Shown in pieces: positions 44,369 to 57,330 of a stretch of DNA of 64,000 nt. Both the position numbers and the translations under genes were made by a program. The stretch spans positions 119,381,879 through 119,445,878 of the forward strand of contig NC_072896.1 of assembly GCF_027943255.1 (NCBI RefSeq), written 5' to 3'. This stretch comes from Anastrepha obliqua (Eukaryota > Arthropoda > Insecta > Diptera > Tephritidae). The stretch's first letter is position 1. Every line of letters starts with the position of its first letter. Below the pieces are notes generated by a model that was not told the origin of the DNA, ran no database searches, and saw only the letters and a program-made list of their open reading frames with translations.

Positions 44369-47040
44369 AGATATGAGCCGCTCAGTGCACACATCGATTA
44401 ACTCCAGAAAACGAAAAGTTGAGAAACGCGATGATGTAATGTATATAGTTTTTAAAAATTCCTCTGATAATATGAATTCAAATATATAATGTGGAATGCA
44501 TAATTGCAGATATAGCTTTCATTTAACGGTATATAAAATTAATAAGAAAGAATAGCCAATAAACAATCGTCGTGAAAAAAGTAATAAAGTTAAATTTAGT
44601 CTTTTCATTTTTAAGTACTTATTACAGAAAAAGTTAGTTATTATACATTTATTCAGATGAGATAGGGTTTGGACTTTTCTAACTTGATCCAGCGTATTTT
44701 AAGCCAACTTACTGAAAGCCCTGTGACGGTTACTTTTCTGTTAATGATAGTAAGTCTTTATGTACTTTTTTAGACAAGATGAAATTTCTTGAGACCCTCG
44801 AGATCCTTCAATTTCTGCCCAAACAAACATGAGGCTTATATTTTTATTGAATTCATGACATCCAAAATTATAAACATTTGAATTTCGCTTATAATAAGCT
44901 ACAGATGTGGTCAACTTGGAAAAGGCTAAAGCTTTTTCCAAGTCAAAAGAAAATACGAACAATTTTTCCCATGTTGCCATTCGATCGGCAGCCATTTGAC
45001 TGCGAGCCCGTTCAGCCTCTTCTAAGTGACTTTTCCCTTTCAATTTTTGCCATCTTAATTCCCTCATCGTCTGAAAAAAAGCGTCACAAGTTTGACCCGT
45101 ATCCTTTGATGGTTGTTTAAAATGTAAATTAAATTTTGTAGAGAATATATTATAGTATTTTTTTTTTCTGGTGCTACGTTTTCCTTTTCACATTCTGTGA
45201 CGTATAGTTCATACATCTTCTTAATATTTAAGGCAGGATTTAAATATTGTCGTCTTGGATTATGAGCTCGGCTGTAGTGACTACTGCTTTATAACATTTG
45301 TATCATCTATTTTATTGCTTGCAACGTGACCTTTGCGCTTATCAACCAAAGATGTAACTTATTCTTTGAACAACAATTATATATCCTCCCGTTGCTCACC
45401 TGATAAGTATCTCTAAAATTTGTCTTACAAAAGGTAATATCAAGTCCTTCTTTTCGAAAATAATATGTAAACGAATGTGATCTTCGTTCTTTAGTTTCAT
45501 TCGTAGGGCGCCTTCTTTTTATTTCGTTAACTTTGATACAACCTCTTAAGAAAATATTTTGGTCAAGTTGACTATGTAAAGTAAAAAATTCTTTCATGGC
45601 AGCCTCCCCCTCATCCGAAATAACTTTTTGATTGCAATTTTGACGGTATCTGCATTGTATATCGACAAATGTTTTTGCAGGTATTAATTTTCCTCCCCTA
45701 TTCCTGTATGCCAACCTTTTATCCTGTTATGCTTTCGTACATTTCGTATCCATTAAACAGGATTACGACTTCTTTTTCCCCTAATCAATGTGTTTGTTGG
45801 GTTTGTACTATTGCAACCCGATGAATCCGAGGAAAACAATAAGTGTCTTCTTAACCCAGAATTTCTGTTGATAAATCGTATTGAAAAATCATCACTGCTT
45901 TCCCCACTCGCATTATTAGTCTTACTCATCTTGATTATAACAGTATAATATTTATTTCTTCAAAAAAATCTGGGAGTAATGTTGAAAAGACTAAGAAGTA
46001 AGTACACAGTAATATCACTGGATCACAAATTTCAACTTTTTTTCTGCACCAGAGACGCCGTTATGAAATTCCTATGTAAAATCACCGTCTGATTCCGAAA
46101 ATCAAAGTTATTTTTTATTCTATGATAACGTTTTTGAGATATTTACGAATTACCGTTATTTCGAAACCAAAAAAAAAAATTCGACCCACTTAATCATATA
46201 ATATATATCTCGAAAACGAATTGAGCGATTCCAAAACCGCTTAAAGCTTTTAAAATGTAATAAAATTTGCTATAAACTGTGTGCTAGGCCCTTTTGCTAG
46301 GCCCACTTTTGCTAGGCCCTGCAGATTCAAAGATAACGAACTATCATAACGGATTTTTTTATTTTTTTTGTAAAAATATAAAAAAATTTGTATTGTACTT
46401 TGAGAGAAAGGATCTTTAAAACTTTTTATTTTTTCGTATATTTTTTGTTTTCACTCTAAGCTCTGTTTTATTGCAAAAAAAATAAACTTTGATTAAACAA
46501 AATCGATGAACTAATACAAAAGTTACAAGCATTCAAGTAAATATATCCATATAGTAAAACTTAAGTACCCTACAAATAATAGCATATGTACATATGATTC
46601 TGTCTTAGCTCTATGATCTTATTTTATAATTGAAAAAGTTATGTGTCTTGTTTTGACGCTTATTTATATAAGGATCGGTTTCTCTTATGAGAAACCAACA
46701 GCAGTCACCCATCATAGCGACATCCCAGAATCCTTGATACCGACTTTCAATCATTTTCATTTGCTGGTGAAACCTTTCGCCATGCTCGTCCCTTTCGTCG
46801 CCAAGATTTTGCGGGAAAAATTTTGAAATAACGGTAATTCGTAAATATCTCAAAAACATTATCATAGAATAAAAAATAACCTTAATTTTCGGAATCAGAC
46901 GGTGATTTTACATAGGCATTTCATAAGGAAAGTTATTATAAATATAAAAAGGTATGACTATACCAAGGGCTTTGATAGTTAAATTTAAGATTTTTCAAAA
47001 ATTGGAGTTAATCGATGTGCGCATTGAGCGGCTCATATCT
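44369..47040 (-). mobile_element. TIR DNA transposon of unrecognised superfamily (unit 2)
   Basis: Copy of 23648-26318. The transposase-like fragments are at 44741-45067 and 45307-45714; the latter has the synonymous change C45607. One A-run near 46170 is a base longer than in unit 1. Confidence 0.75.
46061..46926 (-). mobile_element. Nested TIR element with long inverted repeats (unit 2)
   Basis: Copy of 25340-26204, with the DEHGERFHQ protein fragment at 46611-46865. Confidence 0.85.
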
Positions 47041-47619
47041 GAAACTTAGCAGAGCTCTTAATTTTGGTTAAATTTTTGCTGGAAATAGGCTATAAAAAAT
47101 AATCAAATTTTATTTAGTATTTAAAAGCTTTTTTATTTATTTAGATGTGCCAAATTATACAGTTTTAATGGCCTTCACGCTGACTGATGTATGTGCTGCA
47201 AATTATCACCAAATCACAAAATTGGCCGTCACTGCCCATAGTGCTGAAGTGGAATTTGTCTCAACTATTGGTTGAACCGGTTGTTTTTAATTACTCACAT
47301 TTGATTACTACATTTTCTAAACTTTTTGCTTGCAAAACTCATTGGCAAAAATCAGGTTAAGTTGGGTCTAGAGGCTGGGGAAACCAACGAAATCTCAAGT
47401 TTGCTGAAATGATTTTATCGTGAGGTTTTCACTACAACTCAGCCATAATGGGTCTGGATATATCGTCCATTTGCGTCAGTTTCTTAATTAAAAACAAAAA
47501 ATATTTTTGGATAATTAAGCAGAAATGACCACCAGTTATTTTTTTCATGACGACATCAATTATTAGTATCCCAACATCTTGGTTTTTTGAATTTTGACGC
47601 TCTAGCAGGAATTGAAACG

Positions 47620-47823
47620 AGCTCTAAAAGTATTCCATGCGGTATCAGCTGGTGATAGCAGAGGAAGAGGAAGGTCTTCTTTGTGTTAGAAATATCAGGT
47701 GGAGAATGGCTTGGCTTCACTTGTTGTGTCCAACTGGCGCCGGTTAGTGCGAGAAAGAAACGACTGGCGCGCTTTGTGAAACTCGCTCACAATTGCGTAA
47801 GCCATCAAGCAGAAAAAGCAGGA
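47620..47823 (+). pseudogene. RTE 3' end fragment (unit 2)
   Basis: Copy of 26898-27101. Confidence 0.85.
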
Positions 47824-48702
47824 TTTGAGTGCCATACATATGCACTCGTCCCATATTGTTAAAATTTTGAAAAAATCATGGCCCGAAAATTCAGCTTAAT
47901 GAAGCGGCATACCACACTGTGACTCGACTCAAGTGGTGAGGTTTCATCTCATAAAGAAGTTTCAGGTTGAAGTTATTCAATATTCGACGCTTAAAACTAT
48001 TTAATATATTAATATAATATAATACTCGTATTTGGTTTAAAAATATAATTTAGCATTTTGTATTCCCTTCCGCCTTTCGAAAATTTCGAAAAATTTGAAT
48101 TTTGACAGAGTAAAAATTTCCCTACGAAGTTTAGTTTACTTGCAATTTGAGCCTTCAAAGAAAAAAAATCACGTGTTTGAGCGAATGCCTGCAGTGATTA
48201 GCAATTGATACCGTTTTCAGCAGATAGATTCCTTATCGAAATGCCTTCTCTCTTGACTGCATCCGAGTACTTAGATATTAGGTTCATCTGGGTTCCGGTT
48301 CATGGCTAGACAGGGAACCCTGGAGATGGTTTCATCGGAAGATGGAGTTCCCTTGAGAACCTGTGATCAACCCTGGAAAGATGGGCCTCGCATCAACTCA
48401 GCGAGCGCTAGGCTAATGCGCAAACGTGCAAAGTCGTGAGATCCCTCTGGGCAGGGGTAGATTGCGGGCGCTAGAGAAAACTTCTAAGGCTAACAAAGCC
48501 GCAGCTCTTGAATTTGGTAGGTATCCTTACCGGACGCTGTCCGTTAGGTTTTCCATGCAGTGAGACTTGGGATTGCTTCAAGTCCTTTCTGCAGAAGCTG
48601 TCTGGAGGATGAAGTGGAAACATCTCTGCGCCATTCTCAGCTGCCCTGCCCTAGTCAGATAAATATTTGGATATCTGGACTCTCATTTTCTTGCTGCATA
48701 TA

Positions 48703-49248
48703 TAGGGTTGCCCATATTCGACGAATCTTCAGCCATTTCGATGGCTCTTTGGGCCCATTCCAATCGACGAGGCTTGTCCGCAGGCAACATTCTTTGCGTC
48801 AATTGAATCTTATACGAGAATAAATGCAAATCAATGCGGATAATTCGTTCTAAAGGGGTCCGAGCAATGCCCAACTGCTGAGAACGGCGATTTTGGGATG
48901 TCCTTGGCGACGTCTCAACACTGGCCCGTACAAGAGCAATATTCTCAACCGATCGCCTTGGTTGGCATCACCAGTCGAAAACATTTTGTACAAACGATTA
49001 ATGGTGTTCTTAGAAGGCTCACTTTTCACATTATTTAATTTTTTATGCGCACGTTGAGTTTTCACAATTTACTTCTTTTGTTGAATGTAAATTTCAACAA
49101 TTTGGAAGCGCTCGCGTGACGTGTATTGTTCCATGGTAAAAATCTGCTTGGACTGACGCTTCCAACGCGGTATATCATTGAGCGATCTGACGTCTCTGTC
49201 AAAAGATACCGGGTTGCCAGATGGGCCCGTCAAATATTAACAACCCTG
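48703..49248 (-). mobile_element. Mariner-like element (unit 2)
   Basis: Copy of 27981-28526, with the same terminal repeats and transposase N-terminal half. Confidence 0.82.
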
Positions 49249-49250
49249 TA

Positions 49251-49571
49251 TATATATATATAATTGGCGCGTACACCCTTTTTTGGAAGTTTGGCCGAGC
49301 TCCTCCTTTTATTTGTGGTATGCGTCTTGAGGTTGTTCCCCAAATGGAGGGACCTACAATTTTAAGCCGACTCCGAACGGCAGATATTTTTATGAGGAGC
49401 TTTTTCATGGCAGAAATACACTCGGAGGTTTGCCATTGCCTGCCGAGGGCCGACCGCTATTAGAAAAATGTTTTTCTTAATTTTGGTGTTTCCCCGAGAT
49501 TCGAACCAACGTTCTCTCTGTGAATTGCGAATGGTAGTCACGCACCAACCTATTCGGCTACGGCGGCGGCC
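49251..49571 (-). mobile_element. tRNA-derived SINE (unit 2)
   Basis: Copy of 28529-28849, with the same TA tail. Confidence 0.9.
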
Positions 49572-50817
49572 AATATTACGTACTTAATTATATCGCACCT
49601 GGTGAATTTCATGAATTTAATACAAACGTAGGTAATTAGCCACAGTTGGTCGTCATCATCTAATCCAAATCCGCTTCTTCCTTTTTCCACCTCTTTGTTT
49701 TGAGATTGTTTACTCAGAAAAAGATTTAAACTTTTTTGCTAGCCGGATTCATCAACCAACCAGAAAAGCCAAAAATTGAAAGGCAAGTGAAGTTAAACAC
49801 TTTCATTAAAAAACCAAAAACAGAAAAAAAAACTTATTTTTTGTACACAAACAAACAAGTCCCAATTACAAAAAGCACAAAAGGCACAACAAAACGCAAA
49901 ACACAAAAACAGATTAGCAAAGAATCATTTAACAAACCAACTAATAAGAACAACAACAATTGCCCACGATATTCTAATAGCTGATGACCTTTATTTTAGC
50001 TAAAGAGTTTCTTGAACTCGCAAAGGCACGCGCATCATTCTGCAGCATCGCAGGCCGAACTGAAAACTAACTACGCTTCGGTCTTAGCTAATTGAAGTGT
50101 TTTTGTTTCTGTTTCAACTATTGAAGAGCTGCGCTTTTGTTGTGCTGACGGCGGTTGCGTGTTGCTGATTGGATTTGCATAACTTGATTGCAAAGTGACA
50201 AAGCTATATAGTTTATATGTACCTATGTTTATATGCATGCCTGTGCATATTTATGCAGAGATTGCAGGCGAATGCTTTCGAAATAACAGAATCTTAAGAA
50301 AAATTGAATTTTAAACAAGCTAATATAAGTAATAATTTATCACTTCTTCATTCACATTTTTTTGAGTTTGACACATTGTTTTTTTTTTGTGTCTTTGAGA
50401 AACTCTAAAAAATTGTTCTGGGAATGAAAGTTACCGCACAATATTTCTGTTCAAATCTTTAGCACTTATGTTGGATGTAATAGAAACAATTTTTAGGTGC
50501 TGGATTGGTGAAAGAATCATTTCTCTAAGTGCCTTCTTTTCCCGAATTAAGCCGGCTGATCAAATTTTGTAAAGACCTCTTAATGAAATTTCTGATTTCG
50601 GAGTAAACTTTGTCCAAGTAATTCTACTTTTCCGGCGCTCACTAATTTTATTTAAAAATCAACATTCCTTTGTTTTTGATTTTTCAATTTTCAACCAACC
50701 TGTATTGGCACTGTTACAACGCGGTGTAATTGCATTGTAATTAATAAATACCTTTGTTTGGTGCTTAAAAATGCATACTTGCGCTGCACTTCACGAGCTC
50801 GGTTCAAAGTAAAGCGA

Positions 50818-51062
50818 ATGAAGAAAGCTCGTTCTTTTACTTTGGAGCCATCGCCGCGTGCAGACGAGTGCGCTGAAGCACAAATGTAAGTACCTATATA
50901 TATATATATATATATATGCATATATCTATATGTAAAATGAATTGTAAATTTAAACAAATTGTAAACTAATTTTCTAAATAAAATTGTAGATTTTCGCAGA
51001 CGAAGCGCAAAATATTGAAATACAGCCGACGTTTCAATAGGCACTTAAGTTTTGACAGTTGA
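50818..51062 (+). CDS. Candidate two-exon small protein (unit 2 copy)
   Basis: The sequence is identical to 30096-30340, with the donor at 50886 and the acceptor ending at 50989. The identity reflects the recent duplication and is not evidence of selection. Confidence 0.2.
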
Positions 51063-51501
51063 CAAATGTATGACATACTCGTATTTATAAGAGGAAATTC
51101 CATTCCAACTCTTCTTGATGTATGCAAATGCTCCAACACTGAGTAGCTTTAGGCCATGCCTGCTAATAGTGGGCGTGGAAGATGAACTACCTTTTTATGG
51201 AGGATAAACTACTACTTTTCGTTGAAAAGTTCAAGTACAGAAAGTCTTTACACGTCCAATAGTGAGTTGAGTTCGGTAAGTGGTTGGCACCCCGAATTGA
51301 GTTCGACCTTATTAATTACACTAAAGACAAAGCAAATCATAAAAGGCAAATCTGATCAGTGGAACCACGAAAAATGTATGTATGTATATAAAAACAGTTT
51401 TCAAGCTGGAAGATGCCGACTAAAAGCAGAGCTATGTAGATATATATAATATATAAACATAAAAACAAAATTTCGACTAAGCAAACAATTGAGTAGTTAA
51501 G

Positions 51502-51968
51502 TTCTCTCTTGACGAAAAGAAACTTGTACTTTATAAGCCTCTCATTATGCCCATTGTATTGTATAGTGCAGCAACTTGGACGATGACAACATGCGATTAG
51601 GCGTCCTTAGAGCATTCGAGAGAAAAATTCTGGGGAAGATTTTTGCACCTACCTTTGCACGTTGGCATCGGCGAATATCGCAGATGACGGAACAATGAGT
51701 TAAATGAGCTATGCGCAGACGTGGACATAATGCAGCAAATAAAGGTCCAGCGGTTGCGCCGACTAAATCATGTAGTCCGAAAGGATACAAAATACATATC
51801 TCGCTCTGAAAGTATTCGAGGTGGTAGCAGCTGGTGGTAACAGAAGAAGACGGAGGTCTCCTTTGCGGTTAAAGACCAGGTGGAAAGGACTTGGGGCCGA
51901 TTAACACGAGATCAACTTGGCCAAAGTCGCTTAAGCGGTTATCGCGCCAGTCAAGGAAAAGGAAGAAC
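51502..51968 (+). pseudogene. RTE 3' fragment (unit 2)
   Basis: Copy of 30780-31246. Confidence 0.85.
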
Positions 51969-52147
51969 TTATAATCCGCATTTTACGAGGGCGCCCAAAA
52001 GCAAGTTCAAGTATCATTGACCTGGAGACAATGCACATAAACCATTGGAGGGAAACAGCCAAAAGTCGTGACGACTGGAAGAATATTGTGAATGAAGCTA
52101 AAGCCCTCCCCGAGGCTGTAAGACTGCCTGATGATGATGATAGTTCA
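51969..52147 (+). pseudogene. Second RTE-like 3' end with GAT tail (unit 2)
   Basis: Copy of 31247-31425. Confidence 0.7.
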
Positions 52148-52597
52148 TTCTATAACAAAGACCAAAATAAATTCGACAAATTTTCAAAAAAAGTTTAAAT
52201 TTCTAATCAGAATTAAAAAAAAAAAAATTGGGTACGTAGTTTCATAGCCCGCTCAATTTTAGTATAACAAAGTGAAAGTTCTAAGTGGCTCAAATTTCTT
52301 GTAGATTTTTAATTATTTTTCCGCCTGACGGTGTTGCACATTTTCTTCATATAACGAATACATGACAAATGACAGAGCAAACAGTATCAACTAGCGCTTA
52401 AAGCGAAATTTTCTAGAGCGCTCGGCCAATCTCTCGAAATATTTTCTAACTGTAACTCTTTTGCTTCCATTTCCATCATAGTAGCCTTGATTCCTTATAA
52501 GTAAAGTCTTGTATCCTATTTTGCAAAGTTTTTATACCCTCTTATTGAAATATTGCCTTACAAAGTAATCGTCGACTAAATTGCTCTTATATAAGGT

Positions 52598-53322
52598 GGT
52601 GCAAATATAACCACCCTATCGGACGATTTATAATTTTTGCAAATATTGTCTTACTATACTTTACGAAAACATAAAAACAAAACAGCAATGCAGTCCGTAG
52701 AGATTTAAGTAAATATTTAAATAAAAAAATTAAATACAAGATGGCGCAAAATTAATCACCCTATCATCAATCTTATTTGACAATTGTGAACCAAACAAGC
52801 AATGCAACCCGTAGAGATTTAAATAAATATTTCCATAAATAAAAAAATTAAATACAAGGTGGCGCAAAATTAATCACCCTATCATCAATCGCATTTGACA
52901 CTTGTGAACCAAATAAGCACTGCAGCCGGTAGAGTTTAAATAAATATTTCGATAATTAAAAAAACACTTAAATACAAGGAGGCGCAAAATTAATTACCCT
53001 ATCATTAATCAGATTTGACACTTGTGAACCAAACAAGCAATGCAACCCGTAGAGATTTAAATAAATATTTCCATTAATAAAAAAATTAAATACAAGGTGG
53101 CGCAAAATTAATCACTCTATCATCAATCGGATTTGACACTGGTGAACCAAATAAGCACTGCAGGCAGTGGAATTTAAATAAATAATTCGATAATTAAAAA
53201 AACACTTAAATACAAGGAGGCGCAAAATTAATCACCCTATCATTAATCAGATTTGACACTTGTGAACCAAACAAGCAATGTAACCCGTAGAGGTTTAAAT
53301 AAATATTTCCATTACTTCCAAA
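52598..53322. repeat. Dimeric 118/120 bp tandem array (unit 2)
   Basis: Copy of 31876-32600 with the same number of units. The lack of copy-number change in an array prone to slippage supports a very recent duplication or an assembly origin. Confidence 0.9.
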
Positions 53323-53832
53323 TAATTTTTTTCATTGTTTTCATTTTGCCAAGAATTGATTCAAAAATAAAATTGGATTATTAATTTTGCGCCAGCTGGC
53401 ACTATGCTTGATGCCTCCAGAGTATAAAGTCTCGCTTAGATCATTAGGTTATCTCAAGCCGAGTGCACAAAAATTAAAGCACCAGTTAAAAATAGGTACA
53501 GTTAATCACGAAAAATTCTATTCAATAAGAAAATCTTCAACCTATCAAAGAATATTCACTCTATAACTGCGCTTTGAAGCTGCTAAGGCGGATACCAAAA
53601 CTGGTACCATATTTTTTTACCCATTTCTATAATTTACTTATTTTTGTTATTTACTTATTTCTATTTTTAAAAATTGCATGGCGTGGAATTCCAATATTTC
53701 TTAGTGGCTGAATTTTAATGAAAGCTAAATTTTGCAAAATGGAAAATTTTGTTAAAAGGAATTTCTTTCGAAGTCAAGTGCCAATAAAATAAAATCAGAA
53801 GCAAACCAATAACTAGTTAAAATGAGCCAAAC

Positions 53833-54670
53833 TGAGTTTATTCAACGGCGCCGTAGTTTTGAGATTCAAGCTGCGACATCACGAAAAATGGCAATCTAAG
53901 AAATTACCCACCTAAGCAGAAGTAGAAAAAACAAATAATAATAGCAAACAAATCCTGTTTTTATGTTTGTGTATGCATGCAAATGTGCAAAGAATCCGCA
54001 AAAAATTATCATTGCTGAGATTTATTAGTTTGTTGTTGTTGTCTTCTTACCACAACCAGGTATTTAGCATACGATTTTTCTATGGGCATTCAATTTATCT
54101 ACCCATAAATTCTAAATGCTTACCATATCAATTATTTGTTCTCCTCATGACCTTCTGCCTTAGTTATGCTAAATCACTGGCTTATATTCGATGAAGTCAA
54201 ATGAACCATTTGCTACTTTGGATTTTTTAATTATTCGTATTATTCAATACGTGACGCAAAGCTTGTTTGAAATTCAAGGTTAATATTTTAAGTGACTACA
54301 GTTATTCTCATTAAGAATTTGCGGTAAACACATAAATTTTGTATATATTTCAAGAAAAACAACAACAATAAAGCATACCAGGCAGCTGTGTACTTTCACT
54401 CTTCTATTAAACTCGAATAGAAGGTGTGATTCTGACCCTGAGGCTTAGTAAAGGTTTGCCTTATTTTCGATTTTCTTCCTTCAGTACTCTGCGGTAATGC
54501 TGGAGCACTTTGCTGTCTTCGTGTTAGTCGTCTGTTTTCTATTTGGGTATAGCTTTCATTTCTAACTCGAACCTAAGCGCCATAAATATCGGTCAAAATC
54601 GAGAAAGATATGAGAAAAAAAGGAAACAGATTAATCCAAATCACAGAAATTTTTAAATTTACTGATTCCT
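53833..54670. other. Single-copy right flank of the duplication, no gene recognised
   Basis: The sequence just left of the breakpoint and just right of it reads as a 23-codon open frame from the ATG at 53822 across 53832/53833 before a stop. This shows that the right flank is the native continuation. No family motif is visible. Confidence 0.4.
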
Positions 54671-54681
54671 AATGAAAAGCG

Positions 54682-54994
54682 GCCGCCGTAGCCGAATGGG
54701 TTGGTCCGTGACTACTATTCGGAATTCACAGAGAGAACGTAGGTTCGAATATCGGTGAAACACCAAATTAAGAAAAACATTTTTCTAATAGCGCTCGCCC
54801 CTTGACAGGCAATGTCAAACCTCCGAGTGTATTTGTGTCATGAAAGAGCTCCTTATAAAAATATCTGCCGTTCGGAGTCGGCTTGAAACTGTAGGTCCCT
54901 CCATTTGTGGAATAACATCAAGACGCACACCACAAATAGGAGGAGGAGCTCGCCCAAACACCCAAAAAGGGTGTACGCGCCAATTATATATATA
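54682..54994 (+). mobile_element. Full-length tRNA-derived SINE with 12 bp target duplication
   Basis: The 313 bp copy is flanked by perfect TAATGAAAAGCG repeats (54670-54681 and 54995-55006). The head is tRNA-related: A box TAGCCGAATGG at 54689-54699, fitting the Pol III consensus, and B box GGTTCGAATAT at 54742-54752. The body has GGCAATGTCAAACCTCC, CTCCTTATAAAAATATCTGC and CATTTGTGGAATAACATC. The 3' end is AAAGGGTGTACGCGCCAATT plus a short TA tail. It is the reference copy for this window. Confidence 0.95.
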
Positions 54995-55006
54995 TAATGA
55001 AAAGCG

Positions 55007-56010
55007 CAGGTCTACCAATTTTTTTATTTTTTATTTAAGCTTGAGTCTTACACTACAACAAACATATGGTATAAGAAACTTTCAGAAAAACTAAGTAATT
55101 TTGAATAAAATGAGATTAGCGGCAGGCTAATCACCTATCCTGTCAGAAATCAAATCGATTAACGCAACCAACGCCAGGCAAATGCCTTGTCAAAGCCCTA
55201 AGCTCCCGAGAGGAGTGAACAAGGAACAAAAAAATCCTTTAGCACCCAGTGACTACGATCGCATTTCATATTATTAAATTACATTGACCTAAGCTCATAA
55301 AAATTACCACTCGGGGTTTTTTTTTGTATAGCTGATTTCAACTCCGCTGTAAGTTTTTCAAAACTCAAAATGTCAGATCGTAGGTGGTGGGCAAATGTTC
55401 TCAAAATTTCAGCTAAGATCTTGAAAAACCGCATTTTTTTAAGTCGCTTTCAGTGCCCATCACCTCCGGGTTTGCGAAAAGTGGCTGTAAAACCCCCTTT
55501 TCACACATGAAGAAGTCGCTGCTGGTTAAGTAGCTTGGGAGATGCCAAAGGGCTGCCCTCATTGAAATCACATGAGTTGAGTAAAACTACTCTAGCGCTA
55601 CTACGTAGTACTAAATGCATAGACAATGTAAAAATCATCACTGCCTTTTTCACGATGAGGTTGAGAGCCAAGAGCTATAAGTTTGACATAAACAACGACC
55701 GCACCAAGAATATCTGAAATTTCGAGTTCATTCCCCATATAACTGACCTGTGCACACCTACGCTAGGTTCAAGCGGAATCTTCTACTTCCGTTTCCTCAA
55801 AAGTAGTAAAGGTTCAGCATCTGTAGATAGAGCTCAGCGAACACGTTTACAAATTGCTCGAAGTTGGACGAAAAGCTTGGTGAAAGAGACTTCGGCAAAA
55901 AGATATCTATTAAGTAAATGCAAATAACTCTTTAGTACTCCAAGCGGTAGCAATTGGTGTCAAAAAAAAAAGACGATTAGCTACTCACTAAGGTATGCAC
56001 AATAAAACAA
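55007..56010. other. Sequence with no confident gene
   Basis: 55100-55230 (GATTAACGCAACCAACGCCA, CTCCCGAGAGGAGTGAACAA) has the feel of a retrotransposon 5' region but I cannot support this from the window. Nothing else was recognised. Confidence 0.35.
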
Positions 56011-56090
56011 ATAATTGGCGCATAAACTTTTGTTAGCTGTTTGGCCGATTTCCTTCTCTTATTTGTGGTGTTAGTCTTAATGTTGTTGAA
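56011..56090 (-). mobile_element. SINE 3' fragment
   Basis: ATTGGCGCATAAACTTTTGT, TGTTTGGCCGATTTCCTTCT and CTTATTTGTGGTGTTAGTCTT follow the 3' third of the SINE family in reverse. It is diverged and truncated. Confidence 0.75.
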
Positions 56091-56099
56091 GTGCTATTT

Positions 56100-56560
56100 T
56101 AGGCAATTGAGTAGTAAAGTCTTCTGTCGATGAACAAAATTAACTCTCTGCAAATGGCGCAGAAGCTTGGACGATGACAATATCCGATAAGGCGGCCCTT
56201 TTAGTATTTGAGAGAAAGATTCTGCGGAAAATTTTTGTACCTTTGCACGTTGGCGAACGCGAGTACGGGAGACGATGGCTCAGTGAGCTGTATCAGCTTA
56301 ATGACGCCATAGACGTCGTGCAGCGAATAAAGATCCAGCAGCTTTGTTGGAAGGGTCATATCATCCCATTGGATACAAACTCGAAGTATGCGATGTGGTA
56401 TCAGCTGGAGGTAGCAGAGGAGGGAAAAGGCCTCCTATGCGTTGGAAAGATCAGGTAGAGAAGGACTTAGCTTCACTTGGCGTCAAAGAAATGACTGACG
56501 CGCTGTGTTAAACTCGGCCAAAATCGTGTAAGCAGTTGTCGCGTCTATCAAGAAGAAGAA
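56100..56560 (+). pseudogene. RTE 3' fragment
   Basis: The frame at 56174 reads MTISDKAALLVFERKILRKI, FVPLHVGEREYGRRW, QRIKIQQLCWKGHI, and the end matches 11900-12119 with an AAGAAGAAGAA tail. About 80% like the copy at 10631 by eye, with short deletions; dead. Confidence 0.87.
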
Positions 56561-56644
56561 TAAGGTGCGCACAATATTTTAAGTGATAAATATCTATCCT
56601 ATGACTAGACTGACTGAAAGTACGCCCCAAATTAGTCGATGAAT

Positions 56645-57330
56645 GTTTGACTTCCTTTTCTGTCGCATCTGAATACTTTTATATTATGTATAACCCGATC
56701 ACAGAGGTATTGCAGGAAATTTTACGGCTGATAAATTGGCTAGGCAAGGTAATCGCGAGGTGAATTCCCCCTACAAAAGAAGGGTACTGATTACTTGGAC
56801 TGCCTGTGATCTGCTCTTGGAAAGATGGGCGATATGTCAGCTCAGTGAGCGCTGGACAAGAAGGCAAGCATATCCCACTACAGTCAACTCTATGTTACCG
56901 GAACAACCCGGATTTATATCCGGTCAAGGACTGCCACTCAAGCAGCTTTCCGCCTGCATGAACGGGAAATGTTTATGCTGCTACAAAAATTAGCATGCAA
57001 AGTTGCGAGATTATTCTTGCCACGCGTGAAGCGGAGGATCTCGAGATAGCTTCTTAGACGAACAGAACCACAACCAGCGGTAGTGTTGGGTGTACTAATT
57101 GAAAACTGTGTGCTAGATATACGTGCGGTGCGATTTAATAAGGCAAGCTCTGAGGTATGAGGTGGAATCATCTGATCGTCTACTCTTCAGTTGTCCTGAT
57201 TTCGCAAAGCTAAAATTTAGGCATCCTCTCTCTGTTTAAGTACTTCTGTGGAGATATCAGTCTTAAATACTAAACGTCTGCTGATTTTCATCATTTGCAC
57301 ATTCGCTGCATGAAGTAATAGATTCATTAC
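56645..57330 (+). pseudogene. Non-LTR retrotransposon RNase H tail
   Basis: This is the same family as 21705 and 27515: ARQGN, then TACDLLLERWAICQLSERW near 56803-56860, and a degraded tail. A SINE-like repeat interrupts it at about 56878-56992. Frames are broken throughout. Confidence 0.72.
56878..56992 (+). mobile_element. Short SINE-like repeat, second copy
   Basis: CTATGTTACCGGAACAACCC, TATCCGGTCAAGGACTGCCA, CAGCTTTCCGCC and TTATGCTGCTACAAAAA appear in the same order as 21757-21895. Its host site differs, so the insertions are independent. Confidence 0.5.

Larger units (their letters stand above)
48237..49712 (+). pseudogene. Retrotransposon tail split by mariner and SINE (unit 2)
   Basis: Copy of 27515-28990. 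The retrotransposon parts are at about 48237-48700 and 49576-49712, the mariner-like element at 48703-49248 (minus) and the SINE at 49251-49571 (minus). Confidence 0.78.
33111..53832. repeat. 20.7 kb tandem duplication, unit 2
   Basis: This 20,722 bp head-to-tail copy of 12388-33110 holds the same features in order at +20,721 to +20,723. The junction at 33110/33111 has only about 2 bp of possible microhomology and no shared long repeat at the breakpoints. To the right, unit 2 is followed by TGAGTTTATTCAACGG, the original continuation of the sequence. Confidence 0.97.
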
